A stretch of DNA of 64,000 nucleotides, from the NCBI RefSeq assembly GCF_910592395.1, contig NC_088317.1, positions 124,001-188,000 on the forward strand. The letters run 5' to 3'. This DNA is from Lineus longissimus (lineage: Eukaryota > Nemertea > Pilidiophora > Heteronemertea > Lineidae). Every line of letters begins with the position of its first letter. The stretch's first letter is position 1. The translations under genes and the position numbers were made by a program. The notes below the pieces were generated by a model. That model did not search any database. It saw only the letters and a program-made list of their open reading frames with translations, and had not been told where the DNA came from. Of this stretch, positions 25,839-38,820 are shown piece after piece.

Positions 25839-26454
25839 ATGTTGACACACAACAACAAGAGTAGTAGCTGCCTTTGTGAATCGCCATCCAGGCGACCGGG
25901 ATTTACGGGTGTACTCCGATCTGTGATATGGACCGGCCTGCCAAACCTTGCGTATTGTGATTGGGCTCCGATGGTGCTGACCACGCGCCGGACACCGGAT
26001 TCGACCCCGGATTACCCTTCAACCAAAGCAAATGTGTATAACCTCCTACGGGTAAATCGGACTACGGCCCTTCACCGGACCACCAGTTATACGGGGCCAC
26101 AAGATAGTGATATTGTACATGACCAAGTTAAGCTTCCACAGCAATTTTATGGGTTGCAGTCAAATGTTTCGTGTGAGGGGATTTTATGTTTTGGAATTTA
26201 TACGAACAATTCAACTGGATTAAATGCGAGTCTTCAAGATCAAGGATTATCGTATTCGGGGAAAAATTGGGTGATGTTGCTGTTAGGTGTTTTTGTGATC
26301 TGTGGAATACTCGGGAATTTACTCGTGTGTTTGGCCATTTGTACAGAAAAAAAGCTTCAGAATGTCACAAATTATTTTCTAATGTCGTTAGCCATTGCTG
26401 ATATGATGGTCTCCATAATCGTCATGCCGATGAGCATTGTAAATGAAATAAATG
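25839..26454 (+). CDS. 5-HT2: Serotonin 5-HT2-type receptor, coding exon 1 (N-tail, TM1, TM2)
   Basis: This exon encodes residues 1-205 plus the first base of codon 206 of a class A aminergic GPCR. Residues 1-142 form a long extracellular tail with sequons at N6, N73, N109, N123, N124 and N129 and no obvious signal peptide. TM1 spans about 143-168, with the G-N pair at 159-160 (N1.50). TM2 spans about 176-200, with L-A-x-A-D at 184-188 (D2.50, the sodium site) and M-P at 196-197. Start choice: the Met codon at 25839 has A at -3 and is the first Met after an in-frame stop at 25812-25814, so no upstream coding exon is required. Met45 is a weaker alternative. The exon ends in a phase-1 donor G|GTAAGT at 26454/26455. 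Unspliced, the frame continues nine codons to a stop at 26481-26483. Family recognition is firm once joined to exon 2. The tail is not conserved enough to recognise, so the exact start is less certain. Confidence 0.85.
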
Positions 26455-26747
26455 GTAAGTACGCCATCGTTTATCTATTCTGAACCCAGCCATGCCCAAC
26501 TCTGCCACACTTCTTTCTCCTTTTGAACTATTCAAAAGAGATAAAACATTCCCAGTATGATAAGGATATGTGAGTAGCCGACAGAAGGATGCATTTCATG
26601 GTATATTCAGCTGAATCGTAACAGAAACAGTATTTGTCATTGTTATTCCAGTTGCGAGCTAAGGCTACTGAACCCTGTAGTAACCTAAACAACTAGCACT
26701 CTAGATCATCCACCCAGGCCCTGTACAGATACTCAATACTTGTCACA

Positions 26748-27210
26748 AGGGAGTCTAGCCTGGGCAAACGACACGGTTCCATATTTAATCTATTGCAGCA
26801 ATGACTGTCAGTCGGATGTACCCAGTTACTCCGAGACAGAAAGATTAAAATCGATCTACAGGGAGTCGGGAATGCAGTACTGACATGGTTCATGTGCATC
26901 TTAACAAAACAGTTACTTCTCCAGCCAGCCAAACTTGATTGATTGCAGCCAGAACCCAAAGGGCCAACTGCAGTCTGATCTTCTGACTTGGTGGCAGATG
27001 AGTTAGTTCTTTCCCAAGGGAATCTAGCACGGAACAACGACATGGTCATGAACTGAACAAAATAGTTTTCTTATAGATATCAACGACAATATTGACTGTG
27101 CCAGTGACCCGAATGAAGCCCAATTGATTAAGTATTGCAAACTCTGACACCGACACCTCTAAACCAATATTTCCCCACCTCAGGGAGGCTAGCATGACCA
27201 ACATGTCTAC
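26748..27210. repeat. Degenerate repeat cluster at the start of the intron
   Basis: Four occurrences of a motif close to GGGA(G/A)TCTAGCA-GAACAACGACATGG lie near 26748, 26860, 27015 and 27183, with TTGATTGCA-like motifs between them. Spacing is irregular (about 110-170 bp), so this is an old, decayed tandem duplication. The 118-codon minus-strand frame here is a by-product. Confidence 0.4.
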
Positions 27211-30140
27211 AGGTTAGAAGAACCCGCAATACTCACGGGGATGACTGCAACATTAGAATAAGAGGTATTTGTCAGAAGCGATTAGCAAAGCCAGTAGATA
27301 ATCTTAAGTCTTAGGTTAATTCTGTTACAACCATGAACGTTCGAGAAGCGAGCTGAGAAGTTTGTCTTGTCATTTCTTTTACCTTACCCAAATCATACTA
27401 ATACAGCATGTTACCCATTTCGCTCAATTGCAGCTAAATTATTTCGCTTATTGCAATTACTGCTTATGGTAATTTCAGACCAGTTATTTTTACACCAGGG
27501 CAGTTTTCAGCTATATCTTCCGAGGAAACCTAACCAACAGACCACTATAATAGCTTACAAATTACGACATAAACCATTGCTTTCTTTACGTATCGATTGC
27601 TTACTTGCCCCAAACATAAAAGACGATTTATCTAATTCCATCTGACTCTGGAACCAATTGTTCAATATGGCTGGACGTCTCATGGGAGTCTGGTGCAAGA
27701 AATGAGGATACTCTACACAGATATTTGAGCAACAGAATCAGAACACTGCGTTGAGGGCGTACGCGTTCAGTCTGTTCACAAGTAAACCACAGACCTTTTT
27801 GAAGAGCTAGGCGAAAACACCCTAAACAGCAGCTTGTAAAAGCCTATGATGAATTCAGATTTAACATTAAAAGGCTACATAAAAAGCTAAGTGGTTCTCA
27901 AAAGAGCCAAATAAGGGAAACAGACAACATCATTCTCCAAGTTCCCACACAGCATCAGCGTAGCTACACAGAATATCCAGTCATCCACACAGTGAAATGC
28001 AACTTCAAATCAAAGTCAACTGAATGCAACAAAATCACCATGGCCCCGGGGATGGTGTCACCAATCTTAGTCATGTATAAAACAGACGCTCAGCAGAATT
28101 GATATGACCCTACTTTCATAAAGTGAATCAGCGTATTCATTTACTCGGTGTTTGATTTGAGATTCAGGGCTAGCGCTGACTCGACATTCATTTGATTTTA
28201 GAGCAACCCGGTAGAATGCTGATGGATGTATTGATGACATGAGGTGTGAGAACTTAGGGAAGCATCTTGTTTCTTAAATCAGGCAATATCAGCCGCAATC
28301 TCTCGATGTTCAAGAGCCTGTGGTATGTGATTTGAATTTGCTCTTCAAGAAATAACAACACAGCGTGTTGAGATCTATTTACGATTTTAGAAGATTTCAT
28401 AAAGGGATGTTCTCTCAGTAGTTACTGCTGCCAGGATAAATATTCTCGGTAGTTGAGTGTTGCCAGACCTGCAGCAAGAATGATAAGAAGGTGCACGATG
28501 CATGAATAACATCCATTGAAAACATCTGTCTGCAGGCCTATGGACTTCATTATTCTATGAAATACTTCACTTTCAAAACACAGTTGCACCAAAATAACTC
28601 TCATCTAAATTGCTCCAGCATGTCAGGTGTTGCATTATCTTTGATTTGGTTGGTTTTTCCATGAACAGGAGTTTTTAGTAACTGGATAGACTACAAATAA
28701 AAGCACGATGTGATACAAAGCACGAATCGTACCTCTTAACCGTGTAAACAACTTGTGTGATAAACGAAAAAGATCCATTAACTTTCCTTTTAGACAGCAT
28801 AAAATGCTCAGTCTTGCCACTGGATGACAAAAACTAGAGGATGTTGTTAAGAAATAGTAAAAAGACTCACTGCTCCATTCATTATCATTATCAGGCAAAT
28901 GGTCTGATCTCGACGGCGAATGGTGGAGGTTGTGGTGAATACAACAAATAAAATCTGAACTGAGTTAACCTGAGTGTGATGTCGGACGAGTGTACATGTA
29001 CCTGCTCCTATACCAGGGAATTTTCAATTTTAATATATTGCTCAATTTTACGAATTCAGAAAATCAATACATTTCAAACAGAGATATGTGTGTCGAGAAT
29101 GCTAAATAGCAAATACAAATGTCTTGGAAAATCAATTCTGGTTCAGTTTACCAACCCTTGGGCACGACCAATCATTCCCGTCAACTAAAAAAGGTCATCA
29201 GCTTATCATCAACATCATTTGTCATCCGTCACGATGCTCGTTTCAAGGAGAGGATTTCATTCAAGTCGGTTGCACTAAAATGACAACGAATTTTTGTATA
29301 GATCTCGACAGGATTCATCGCTTTCATTGCTTATAAAAACTAATTTGTATGAGTGAATCTTCTCAGATTCTCATTAGCTCTCGTTTAGAATCGACTTCAC
29401 GGCGCTCATTACTTTTTCTGTTGGTCATAAATCTGATGCCAGAACTATTTTCCCATACAAGTGTCTACAAATGAAACCACTTCACTTTTTTATGAGTGAC
29501 TTTGGCATCAGTGGATGATCGAGTCAAGGTTTTTCTGTGCATGGCGAACGATCTATCTTTTTTACTGGATATAATGTCACGTATTATCAGGAAAGAGTGC
29601 TCAGGGGATAGATATACGATATATGCCATGGGTCATCTACGGTCAGGCCGAGTGATCAGGGCAAGCATCCCAATGACTTTTATGATTAGTTATTCCACTT
29701 ATTGAAGGAGTCTTGGCTCTTCACAAAAAACATTCCATACTGCCAACCGCCAGACTTTCTCGCCTTCTCGCCTTGACAAAAAATGAAAAGCATCGAATCA
29801 GTTATTAAAATGCCTTGGGAGCATGTTTACACGACAAGACCAGTCTGAAACTTTGGTCCCTACAAAGATCGAGCCAGTAATTCAGTTGTTCCGGAGCTTC
29901 ATCATTAATCCAGCCGATAACGTTTGACATTCACGTTGTCTGGAAAGTCGAAAAAAGGCCCTGGCTCCAGCAAACCTGCATCCGAAACCATTAGTCTTCT
30001 AAGCCACGGCCGGACTGACAACCAATTGCATCAGCAAATCAAGTGTCATAGCTTAGTCAGCTTAATCCGCCAGGTTTCGGCTCCCGAACATGTCAGGAAA
30101 AAAATAACTTAAAAGTCGAATGATCTCTTGTAACCTGCGT
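27211..30140. other. Intron segment without recognisable genes
   Basis: Open frames of up to 92 codons (27367-27645) show no domain. Nothing repeated was noticed. Confidence 0.4.
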
Positions 30141-30143
30141 CTA

Positions 30144-30199
30144 TGGGGGATATGTGGGGATATGTGGGGATCACTTTAATCCCCCCCCCCCCCCCCCCC
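30144..30199. repeat. GGGGATATGT repeat followed by a 19-bp poly-C tract
   Basis: Three 10-bp units (GGGGATATGT-like, last one truncated) at about 30144-30171 are followed ten bases later by C19 at 30181-30199. G-runs and the C-run on the same strand could pair, or either strand could form a quadruplex or i-motif. Confidence 0.8.
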
Positions 30200-30625
30200 A
30201 TGACCAAAAGGGACCTGTTAACGAACAGTGGTCTCTTAATGGTTTGAGTAAACAATAAAACAAATCACCACAACAATTCTAACAATGCTAGCAATTGTTT
30301 CAGTGAGACTGGCAGACCTGGCCCTTCACAAGAATACTAACATATTAGTCTCCAATTATTAACATTCCCACACCATCTGTGGGGGACCCGAGATATAATT
30401 CAACAAATGAGGTTATCTGCTTTGCCAGGGCAACAAGTGTGCCTGGGGGAATGGTTAGCCTGATAAATGAATCAACGACATAAGCTGGAAGCAATACTGG
30501 CCTTTGGTCGGAGGACAAGATAAGGGATTCAGGAACCCATCGGGTTCAAGGCTGGCAATGACAAAACAAGACTTAAATGGCACAAGTGTTACGGCGGTGC
30601 AAGTGTTTCCAATTTCCAATTTTAA

Positions 30626-30918
30626 AGTCCAAAAAAGTTTTAGGACTAACGATGTTGCTTCATTTTGAGCTAAAAAAAAACAAGTGAAAAAAAATGTTGG
30701 ACTTAGAAATTTTTTTTATCTTTCAGTCAGTTCAAAAAAAAAGATTTCACAAAAATTTTCCGATTCAAAAAAGTTTTAGGACTGATGATGTTGCTTCATT
30801 TTAAGCAGAAAAAAAAACAAGTGAAAAAAAGTTTTGGACTTAAATTTTTTTTTCATCGTTCAGTAAGTTAAAAAAAAAAATTTCACAAAAATTTTCAAAG
30901 TCAAAAAGTCAGAAGTTT
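30626..30918 (+). repeat. AT-rich dispersed tandem repeat, plus-oriented, two-plus units
   Basis: Units spaced 136 bp (AGGACTAACGATG at 30642 and AGGACTGATGATG at 30778) plus a partial third ending near 30918. This is subtype B: instead of the CCCTAA-like block it has ATC-TTTCAGT(C/A)AGTT followed by an A-run and TTTCACAAAAATTTTC. Confidence 0.75.
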
Positions 30919-31133
30919 TTTTATCGTCTAACTATGAAGACTGGAACCTTCTACCAGACCCTCTCTTGGAGTCAATGTTGACGTTCATCTTATCGAAGAC
31001 GCATCTGTGTAGGTCAGCACCGGGAGACGCTCGACGACGTGCATCAGCCGATACTGGTAATGATATTGACTCGTTAGTATTCTCAGAGAGGAGATCCATA
31101 GATATATTTTTGATGAGAGACATAGTGAGAAAA

Positions 31134-31232
31134 AGCTGACAGCTGCTGCACAAAACTACGAGTACTTGTTGTTAACTCTGAGCTGACCATGTGACAGCTG
31201 TACAACAAAACTAGGTGCACTTGTTGTCGACT
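31134..31232. repeat. Two-copy tandem duplication, 56-bp period
   Basis: GCTGACAGCTG...CAAAACTA-G-ACTTGTTGTTAACT at 31134-31176 recurs as TGTGACAGCTG...CAAAACTAGGTGCACTTGTTGTCGACT at 31190-31232. Confidence 0.55.
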
Positions 31233-33595
31233 AGATTTTTATCTTTTTATGATTTGCAGAATGTCTTCCTACGAGGTGTAAGTGGTCAAACTTTGGACGG
31301 ACCTTGAGCATGGTCTATCGTTCAACAATGAAAAGTGCAGGGACTATTGTCTTCTTGCATGGCTTCAAATCTGAAAGTATAGCCAGGAGAATAATCCGAG
31401 CGATTTCAAATAGATATTAGACAGTGTTTCATTCAGCAAACCTGCTTATATTCTGGTGCCCTTTGTCGTATCTGAGTTCCTTATTACTCGGTTCATTCAC
31501 CTTTCCCTGGTATGTTATGTCTTATTAGTATATACCACAATCAGCATGTTCAATTAATGTGTTATTGTTTATGATTGGACCCATTTAATATGCAAAACAA
31601 TGAAATTGGCCTTTACCTGACCGATATATACATCCCAACCATGCGAATAAGGTAAATTCAAGCATTGTGCACTTACAATCACTATCAGTGTCAGTGTCCT
31701 TGGAAGACTAATCCCATCTGCCAGTCTATTACACTGATCAGACAGCACTTACCGCTCAATTACTGCTGAAATGTACCATGGATATTGAGTGGTAAGCGGC
31801 TTGTAGTATCAGCCTGCGCATTATCTATGCAGTACTGCTATTGACAGTGACCTGAGATGATGCATCTATGATCATATCTGATTGTCAAGTTGCTCAGTAT
31901 ATAGCACTCACGACCAAGGCAGAGGACGGTTAGAGATCACCAAAAACGGTCAGACTAACCAAGGAGCAACCCGACACACAAGGCTTCAGATCATAATGTC
32001 CCCCAGTAACACACACTCTTAGAAGTATCATCAGAAAGAAGGACTTTTGGACTTAGTGAGGCAAGATCGATAAAATGAACGGTTAACAGCCAACCACCGC
32101 TCAGTCGTTGCTCAGTGGAGATTCATTTCTGATGATTGCTTCCCATTCCTAACAAGAAAAGACTTATTTCTTTCTCTCGCTTGGTCAATGTAACCTCTCT
32201 TTCTGACCTGATGAAGCTCAATGAATGCACAGGTGAGATGTTCTCACTTATCCCCCAGGTATAAATGGCATCAATCAGTTTCCTCCGATGTCATCTTAGA
32301 GAACACTGGCTTTAGTATTGCTGTTTTCCCAATATTCTACAAAATATGACAGGTGACGGAATGTACCGACCTCGATCTTTATCCTTAGCAGCTATACACT
32401 CTGCAGTCAGCGAGTCACCGATGGCATCTGCCTCCTTATTGCTTCTCGATGATTGGCCCCCGGAAAGAACTATGTTTGCTACCACTTTTCTTAAAGAATG
32501 ATACTAAAAATGTGATTGATGACAGAAAGCAATAGTTCCAAGGAGACAACCCTGGTCTTAATTAGAGCAGCTGATGCCAATCACCTGGAGTCTGCTCCAC
32601 ACGAAACAAGGGCAACGCTCTAATCATGTATTCAGCAAACAACACATGCCATCGACTCGTTTGATCATAAGCCATTTTGCCTACCAACATTGCCAAGTGC
32701 AGCAGGCTGTGTGGAGTGCCCCTACAAACATGTGAAAAGATGTGCCACAACTTATTAAAATGAGGACCAGTCTTATTCCAATGATAAAGCTAATTTGTTC
32801 CTCTCATCCGTGCTCCACTCCAGGCAGGCCGTCTTCTTGCCCGTTGCCTGGGATAGCATTCTCATCAGGCAGCTCATTTGCCTCATAGGACGAGTATTTG
32901 ATGTCGCCTTACGATAAGCAAGGTTGATCATTCTCAAAGCGCAGACTTCGGTCACTCAGAAGAGTGTGAAGGCTCGAGACCCTCATGCAGCGACAAGGCC
33001 AGGCTGTTCAACACGATAGTGTAGGACTCTTGACTGCCACAGTTACAGGACAAAGTCACCATACACGCTACAGCTGTTGTCAAGTGTGTGCTTTTTTAAA
33101 AACAGTCCGGGATGGCTTTCCATGTTTGAAGCTGGCAGCGCCTTTAGTGACCCAACTCTTGTCTTATTCACATATCATGCGTCAATATTAGTAGCGAGTG
33201 ATAGCTGCTGTCAACAAGGGTCCGGGGGGATAGGGGAGGGCTAGGGATATATCATGGTTGAACCGTACCTCCAATCAACATCTCTTTCAAAGAGCCATAT
33301 CGGGTCAGGTAATGAACACACGTCTCTAATATCCTGCTCCCATTTCCTAAAGGGATTACTACCCCTTGTTCGGATGTCTGCTAATCCTCCTTGTTTCCGT
33401 CGTCGGCATCTATATTATATTGCTTCTTATCTTCGTGGCTCAAGTGGTCTGGTGGACACCGGTAGAGTTAGGTTCCAATAGGGCTGGAGATGGGTTCCAG
33501 TTGAGTTTCCATCATACTAACATTATGATAATCTCTCTCATTCTGACAAAAAGCACATTTAAGTCATCTGCAGCTGTAAGATTCGACCTCAAACA
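31233..33595. other. Intron segment without recognisable genes
   Basis: Short open frames only. A weak tRNA-like string (GTGGCTCAAGTGGTCTGGTG... ATGGGTTCCAGTT) at about 33436-33505 could be another SINE head, but the spacing is wrong for a confident call. Confidence 0.35.
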
Positions 33596-33600
33596 TATGG

Positions 33601-33672
33601 TGTCAAAAAGGTTTAGGGACTGATGATGTTGGTTCATTTTGAGCAGAAAAAAAAACCAGTGAAAAAATAGTT
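33601..33672 (+). repeat. AT-rich dispersed repeat, single plus-oriented copy
   Basis: Contains GGGACTGATGATGTTGGTTC, ATTTTGAGCAG and an A-run, then CCAGTGAAAAAA: one partial unit of the family. On the minus strand it translates to the same S-A-Q-N-E-x-T-S-S-V-P-K-P-F tail as the copy at 60.5 kb, which reflects shared repeat sequence, not a gene. Confidence 0.7.
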
Positions 33673-36600
33673 TTTGCCAGTTTTGCCACTGTCATCAACT
33701 GAATCAAATACTTGTCGAATACCTGTGTCAAGCCAGTCCTCATCATAATCGCTATTTTAATCTGACTGAAACCAAGATAACCTTTGAAACAGCGCAGACC
33801 TGGACCAGCCAACAAAAGCAACACTCCTAGCTTGGACATGTGGAAAAATAATACTTCTGTCATCATCTCGCCAACATTATAGTGCCCTTTTAACGAAAAA
33901 GGCCGCCTTTATAGGCTGAAGATACCAAAAAACTGAAGACAGCATCTTCGTCGTCTTTTACTCTAACTTGCACTTACATAGCCGCAGGTAACAGAGTCAA
34001 GACAAATACAGTAAAACCCCATTCAGCTTCGGTGCTGAGAATGGCTTGATAAACCTACTCATATAATGGAAAATACAGTCGGGTTTTCTTTTAAAAGGAT
34101 GGCCTAGGAAAGGTCATTGTTAGAACAGTATTTTAAGACATATATAAAGCAGTGGCTAATGTGTTATTGGAAAATCTTGGGCATTCCAGAATGGACTTTT
34201 CTCATCTGCCACTCCTTGATAACAGGGTTTCATATTATGATACATATTTTAGCAAGATATTCACCAATCTTTAACACAGTGTTAACAGAACATCACCAGC
34301 TAAACTTTAAAAGCCAAGGCCGTTTAGTCAAACATGGAAGTGTTTCTGATTCAGGGTCAAGTCGACTTATTTTCTTATCATTTTCAATTGATAAAACTGA
34401 ACTAGCTGCATCGTGTACCACACCTCGGATACCGGCACATACCAGTGCACATTTCGTCTTGACTTATATTCATCTGACTGACTTGTCAAATGAAGCAGCA
34501 CAGTAACACTGCGAGCCACACAATGACCTGCGATACCAAGGCAGAGCATGCATCTTCCTTCAGAGGCAAGTCTCGCCGACTTTTCACATGAAATACCGTA
34601 GGATCAAGAAGTAATGGCCATCGGGCCTCACACACGTCGGTGTTTGCTTTATCTTCATAAAAATGTGACGAGGCAAATATTTACTTAGACAGGAAATTGT
34701 TGGTGACTGTGATAGATAACTAAGTCAGCAACTTTACATTGGTTTAGTGTGTACACGATGGTTTGCCTCTGGGAATCACCGCCGAGACTAAAGTAAAGGT
34801 TTGGAAATTGCATTAAATTTCGGGGAAATGCAGACATTTCTGTCTAGTTGCAGTCGATTCCAATGAACTACAAAACAGTTCATTCAAGAATTGGTCTTAT
34901 CGATAGGCCGACCTTTGCGACATAATTCAGATAATTGTATCTATGTCGTTTGTGAAGGATATCGAATTCGAAAAGCTAGTCGAAGACGGAATGAATCAGC
35001 CATGGCTTTCATAGGAAAGCGTGGGCCACTGCCGTAAGCCATGAATAGACGACAATTTCATCACTGCTCAAGCTGATCGCTTTCTAACAAACACCATCTT
35101 ATAATGTCATTGGTCATCTTCCAATCTTTTGAGAGTGAACTAGATTAAGGCTATACATCATTATCTTTCTATTGGTTGTTAGGTCTTAATTAACAATTGG
35201 TGCGGTGCCGTGCTATCAAGAACGTCGATGTGAGATTGAAGTGCAGCACACTGCCAACTGGATAATGTGTCATTGCTCCTTTACCCATGTTACGGAGTAA
35301 AAGGATTTCGGAGAACCGTTACTTGTACAAGCCCTTCATGTCCATCCATAACACTAAGACTGTTCAAGCAAATCAGAGCAAATTTGTGATGGCAGTATAA
35401 ATAATCATCGATGTTATCTTGTTGTTGCTGCTTCAGTTATTCTGAGGCCACATGGCATGGCACCATTCGTACAATGTCATCATAAAGGCAATACCGTTGG
35501 CAATGCATCATACACCTCTTTCGACCATGCTGTTCGTAAAGCGTTAAGGAGAGCAGCTGTCTCGATGAAGATAGACCACTTCACACTTAATCAGATACCA
35601 AATAGCGGTTCCTTTTACTTACAAAATGACGTAGCCAGGCAGACCTTACTTATAGCGCAGGCTAATTTCCCATCAATAGCTGTTCATATCCCCGTAATGC
35701 TTCCACAAGCTGGCGTCGGCTTTCGACGAGATTTTTTATGACGTTTCATATAATTTGGTTGCGAGAATGCCAGGCATTATTGATGCAGCGTCGGATATGA
35801 GGTTAGTGTTATGTGTTCACAAAGGATTATTCGAGGTATAGGGTTGATGAGTAACACTTTTTCCATCGTCATCATGATAAGAGAACTGAAGGGGCTAATG
35901 TGATAGTTTGAAAGAAGGGATGAACATGGTTGGATGTTGGGAGTTGAGCGATACCAAATTTCCTGTTCTTATTATGCTGTCTTTCCCATTAGTAAAGAGG
36001 AAGCGTGAGAGTTTCAGCCAGTGTTCTCAAAAGGGCAGAGTGTGGCACCCTTTCAAAATAGAGAATGCATCAGCCAACAAAATCAAGTACATGTACATTA
36101 AAAGTACTCAATCAGTCAAAAAAGGTTTTCACCTGCACGATTTTTTATATGAAAACTCTTCACCGGGGCAGTACAGGCTGTTTCGATCAATCCGGAAATA
36201 AACAAGGAGATATTAAGCACACGTTTTTCGTTTGTTCAGTTATATTCAGTCAACAGGTGCAAGCCATTTCTTGATAGGCAGTTATTCAATCAATATCATC
36301 CTATTATGTTTTACGTGGCTTTGTACTGGCTGTTGTAATCAATCCACACAGCTCTTACGTGCATAAATGGACATAATGTTTGTGTTTACCAATATCTAGT
36401 GAATAGGTACACGTCATTACCAGATAGGCAGTAATCATTGCACCAGCATCCATAACATGTTTCACTGATAACAATTATCTCCATTCTCCTGGGCCTAATT
36501 GACTCCGTAATAGCCCGGTAGACTCATTAGAGCCATTTTGTCAAACTCCTTAACTGTCTAAACTATTCACCCCTGATCTAGTTAGTTCTTGCTATGATTG

Positions 36601-37100
36601 GATTACTTGCATCAGGGCAGATTAGATGAGACATGGATGTGATTATATATCTATGCTACTGAACCAGTCAACAGTTAAAGATGGAACAATAATAGGCAGT
36701 GTTGCGCTCATTGGACCTCTGTGAATTGCTAGCAAGGAAGGAAAGGAACGCAATCATTGGGAGCAAACTTTCAAAGTGTGCACAGATTAGACTCGCGGCG
36801 AATCTAGTCAGAAACACAAATGTAAAAAATAACGCTGAAAGTGTATTTTAAAATATGCATTTCCGAAAAAACGAACTGTACAATAACAAGATATACGTAA
36901 TTTATAGCAATTCGAATCAATCAGTTCCGTCGGTCCAACCGACACATCATAGTTCTCCCGATGTAAAATCTCAATTCAGCGACCTCAGTTGCAGGCTATG
37001 AAACCAGAGCAGGCAGAAGGCACACCACGCGACACGACACAGCAACACAATTTTCTACTGAACCATACACGACACCCGTCACCGATACTCCGACAAACAG
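33673..37100. other. Intron segment without recognisable genes
   Basis: The longest frame is 129 codons (34117-34506, plus). It has no domain I recognise, no codon pattern that stands out and no flanking splice logic, so I treat it as chance. Nothing else seen. Confidence 0.35.
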
Positions 37101-37103
37101 TCG

Positions 37104-37362
37104 AATAATCTCCAAAACCAAGATAGATCAGCGGGAATGCCAAGATAGACCAGGACACAGCTAATGCAAAACGTCACCAGGATTTGGTGGCAGTTATGAC
37201 AAGATTGACCAGCACACAACTTATCAAAAGCGTCCCCGAACACAGCAGGATTCGAAGGCAGCATTGCCAGGATAGACCAGCACAAAGCTAATCCAAAACA
37301 TCTCCGCACACAACAGGATTCAGTGGCAGCGATGCCAGGATAGACCGGCACACAGCCAGTAC
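37104..37362. repeat. Degenerate tandem repeat, about 60-69-bp units, about four copies
   Basis: Units share AATCCAAAAC, CACACAACAGGATTC, GGCAGC-ATGCCAGGATAGACC and AGCACACAGCT. The minus strand is open across the cluster (128 codons, 37079-37465) and shows a loose repeat of about 22 residues, but the frame has no recognisable family and the repeats explain it. Confidence 0.6.
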
Positions 37363-38820
37363 ATATGGAGAGTGGCCTATGACGCAAAGTCCCGATCATC
37401 ACTAATAGCCCAGACGGTGTACGGTGTCCAAATGACCAACCCCATTGTTGCGTACACCGCAACACGATTGTCAGTCTGGATACAGAGAATTCCGGGACAA
37501 AGATTATTCATTTGTGCTAATGGCGAGACTTTATTCAAGCAATGCACAGACCATCCAACAGAATGAAAGATGCGCCTGTTTGTGTAATGATGCTTGAGTT
37601 GATAGCCACCTTTAAAAGAAAATACTGGCGTGCTACGTTTCTCGTGGGGTTTTTTCCTCGTGATTTGTGTTTTCTTTCCCTCTATATTGCCTGTTTGTGC
37701 AGCATTGGGATGAATCACTCCATCCCACCGAATGAGCACATAACACCGACGATAGACAAATACATCACAGCTAACAGTATATATGGCGAATGTTTAACAA
37801 GGCATCTCACACCCACCTCGCCCCTTTTACACTCAAATAACACTGTTATGGAGTTGATAGTTGCAAATCCTGATTCACTCCCAGGAAATTTTGACCAATA
37901 AAAGTAATACCTACAAGTATCCGATGTTATCACCAATTGTCGACTTACAAACCCGTTTTCAACTACATGTATCTCCAACGCGTCGATCATGCAGAAATTT
38001 TCGTTTTTTTAATCATTCGAATTCATATGTCGTTCTCTTAGAGTCAATTAAACGAGGTGTCAAGCTAATTCATAGCCAGAGGCAAAGTGCTCGCATGACG
38101 CTTGCAAGAGTCGATGCGGAATATTTGATCAATAGTTTCCTCTTCAACATCTATGGTTTCATAGTCGAGATGTAATCAGGAAAAGTCATCAGGTTTCGCT
38201 GACATGCTCCAACAAAGTTTGGAAGTGGATGATGTGAGACATCCGATATGAACTTAGAACTTCTCTATTCCATTGTTTGAGACGCTGAGAGGGAGGGGCT
38301 AACGATTACGGTTGGGTTTGGGTAGTGATGGGGCAAAGGTAAAGGTGTTGGTGTAGGGTGAGGGTGGGCAAATGCGTTGGGGTAGGGCAGGGTAGCAGCG
38401 TCACGAGTAAAGTCATACGGCATGTCACCATTTTTTCCACTATCAAGCTTTTATCTCACATAATATCTACTGTCCGATACAACTTTTCAAGCAAAGACAT
38501 CATTCTGTAACGTTCGATGTCCTTAGTCTACGTGAAAGGTGTTTCGTTCGACAAAGGGTTATCTGATGTCATTGGGTGATGCCTTCCATAATTGCTGGGT
38601 CACAATGTTTCATCTTAGCATGTCTGTCTTATGCCTCAAACAACTTGCCTAGCGAAAATGTCTTTCATGTTGTGTAGGCGGGGTATAGTTTCAACTATAG
38701 GTTCTCTGATGGTATGCAGTAATGGCCTTCAAACTGCCGCCGATGGTTTTATCAAGAAGCTCATATTTCTAATATGCTGCCATTTATAGAGAAATTGTGG
38801 TGAAAGGCTAGCAAGGACGC
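37363..38820. other. Intron segment, with a G-rich patch
   Basis: Overlapping open frames of 90-120 codons on both strands at 37.4-38.2 kb, none recognisable. Positions 38287-38395 are strongly G-rich on the plus strand, with runs such as GGTTGGGTTTGGGTAG, GATGGGG and GGGTGAGGGTGGG, which is quadruplex-prone and loosely telomere-like. Confidence 0.4.

Noticed and set aside
33366-33623. Hydrophobic N-terminus resembling a membrane protein
   Set aside because: A single Leu/Val/Ile-rich segment in a frame that ends inside the AT-rich repeat; no family and no gene signals.
33603-33866. Shared peptide tail S-A-Q-N-E-x-T-S-S-V-P-K-P-F here and at 60358-60564
   Set aside because: Both tails are translations of the same AT-rich dispersed repeat, not a conserved protein.
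34117-34506. 129-codon open frame in the intron
   Set aside because: No recognisable domain and an overlapping frame on the opposite strand; consistent with chance over 64 kb.
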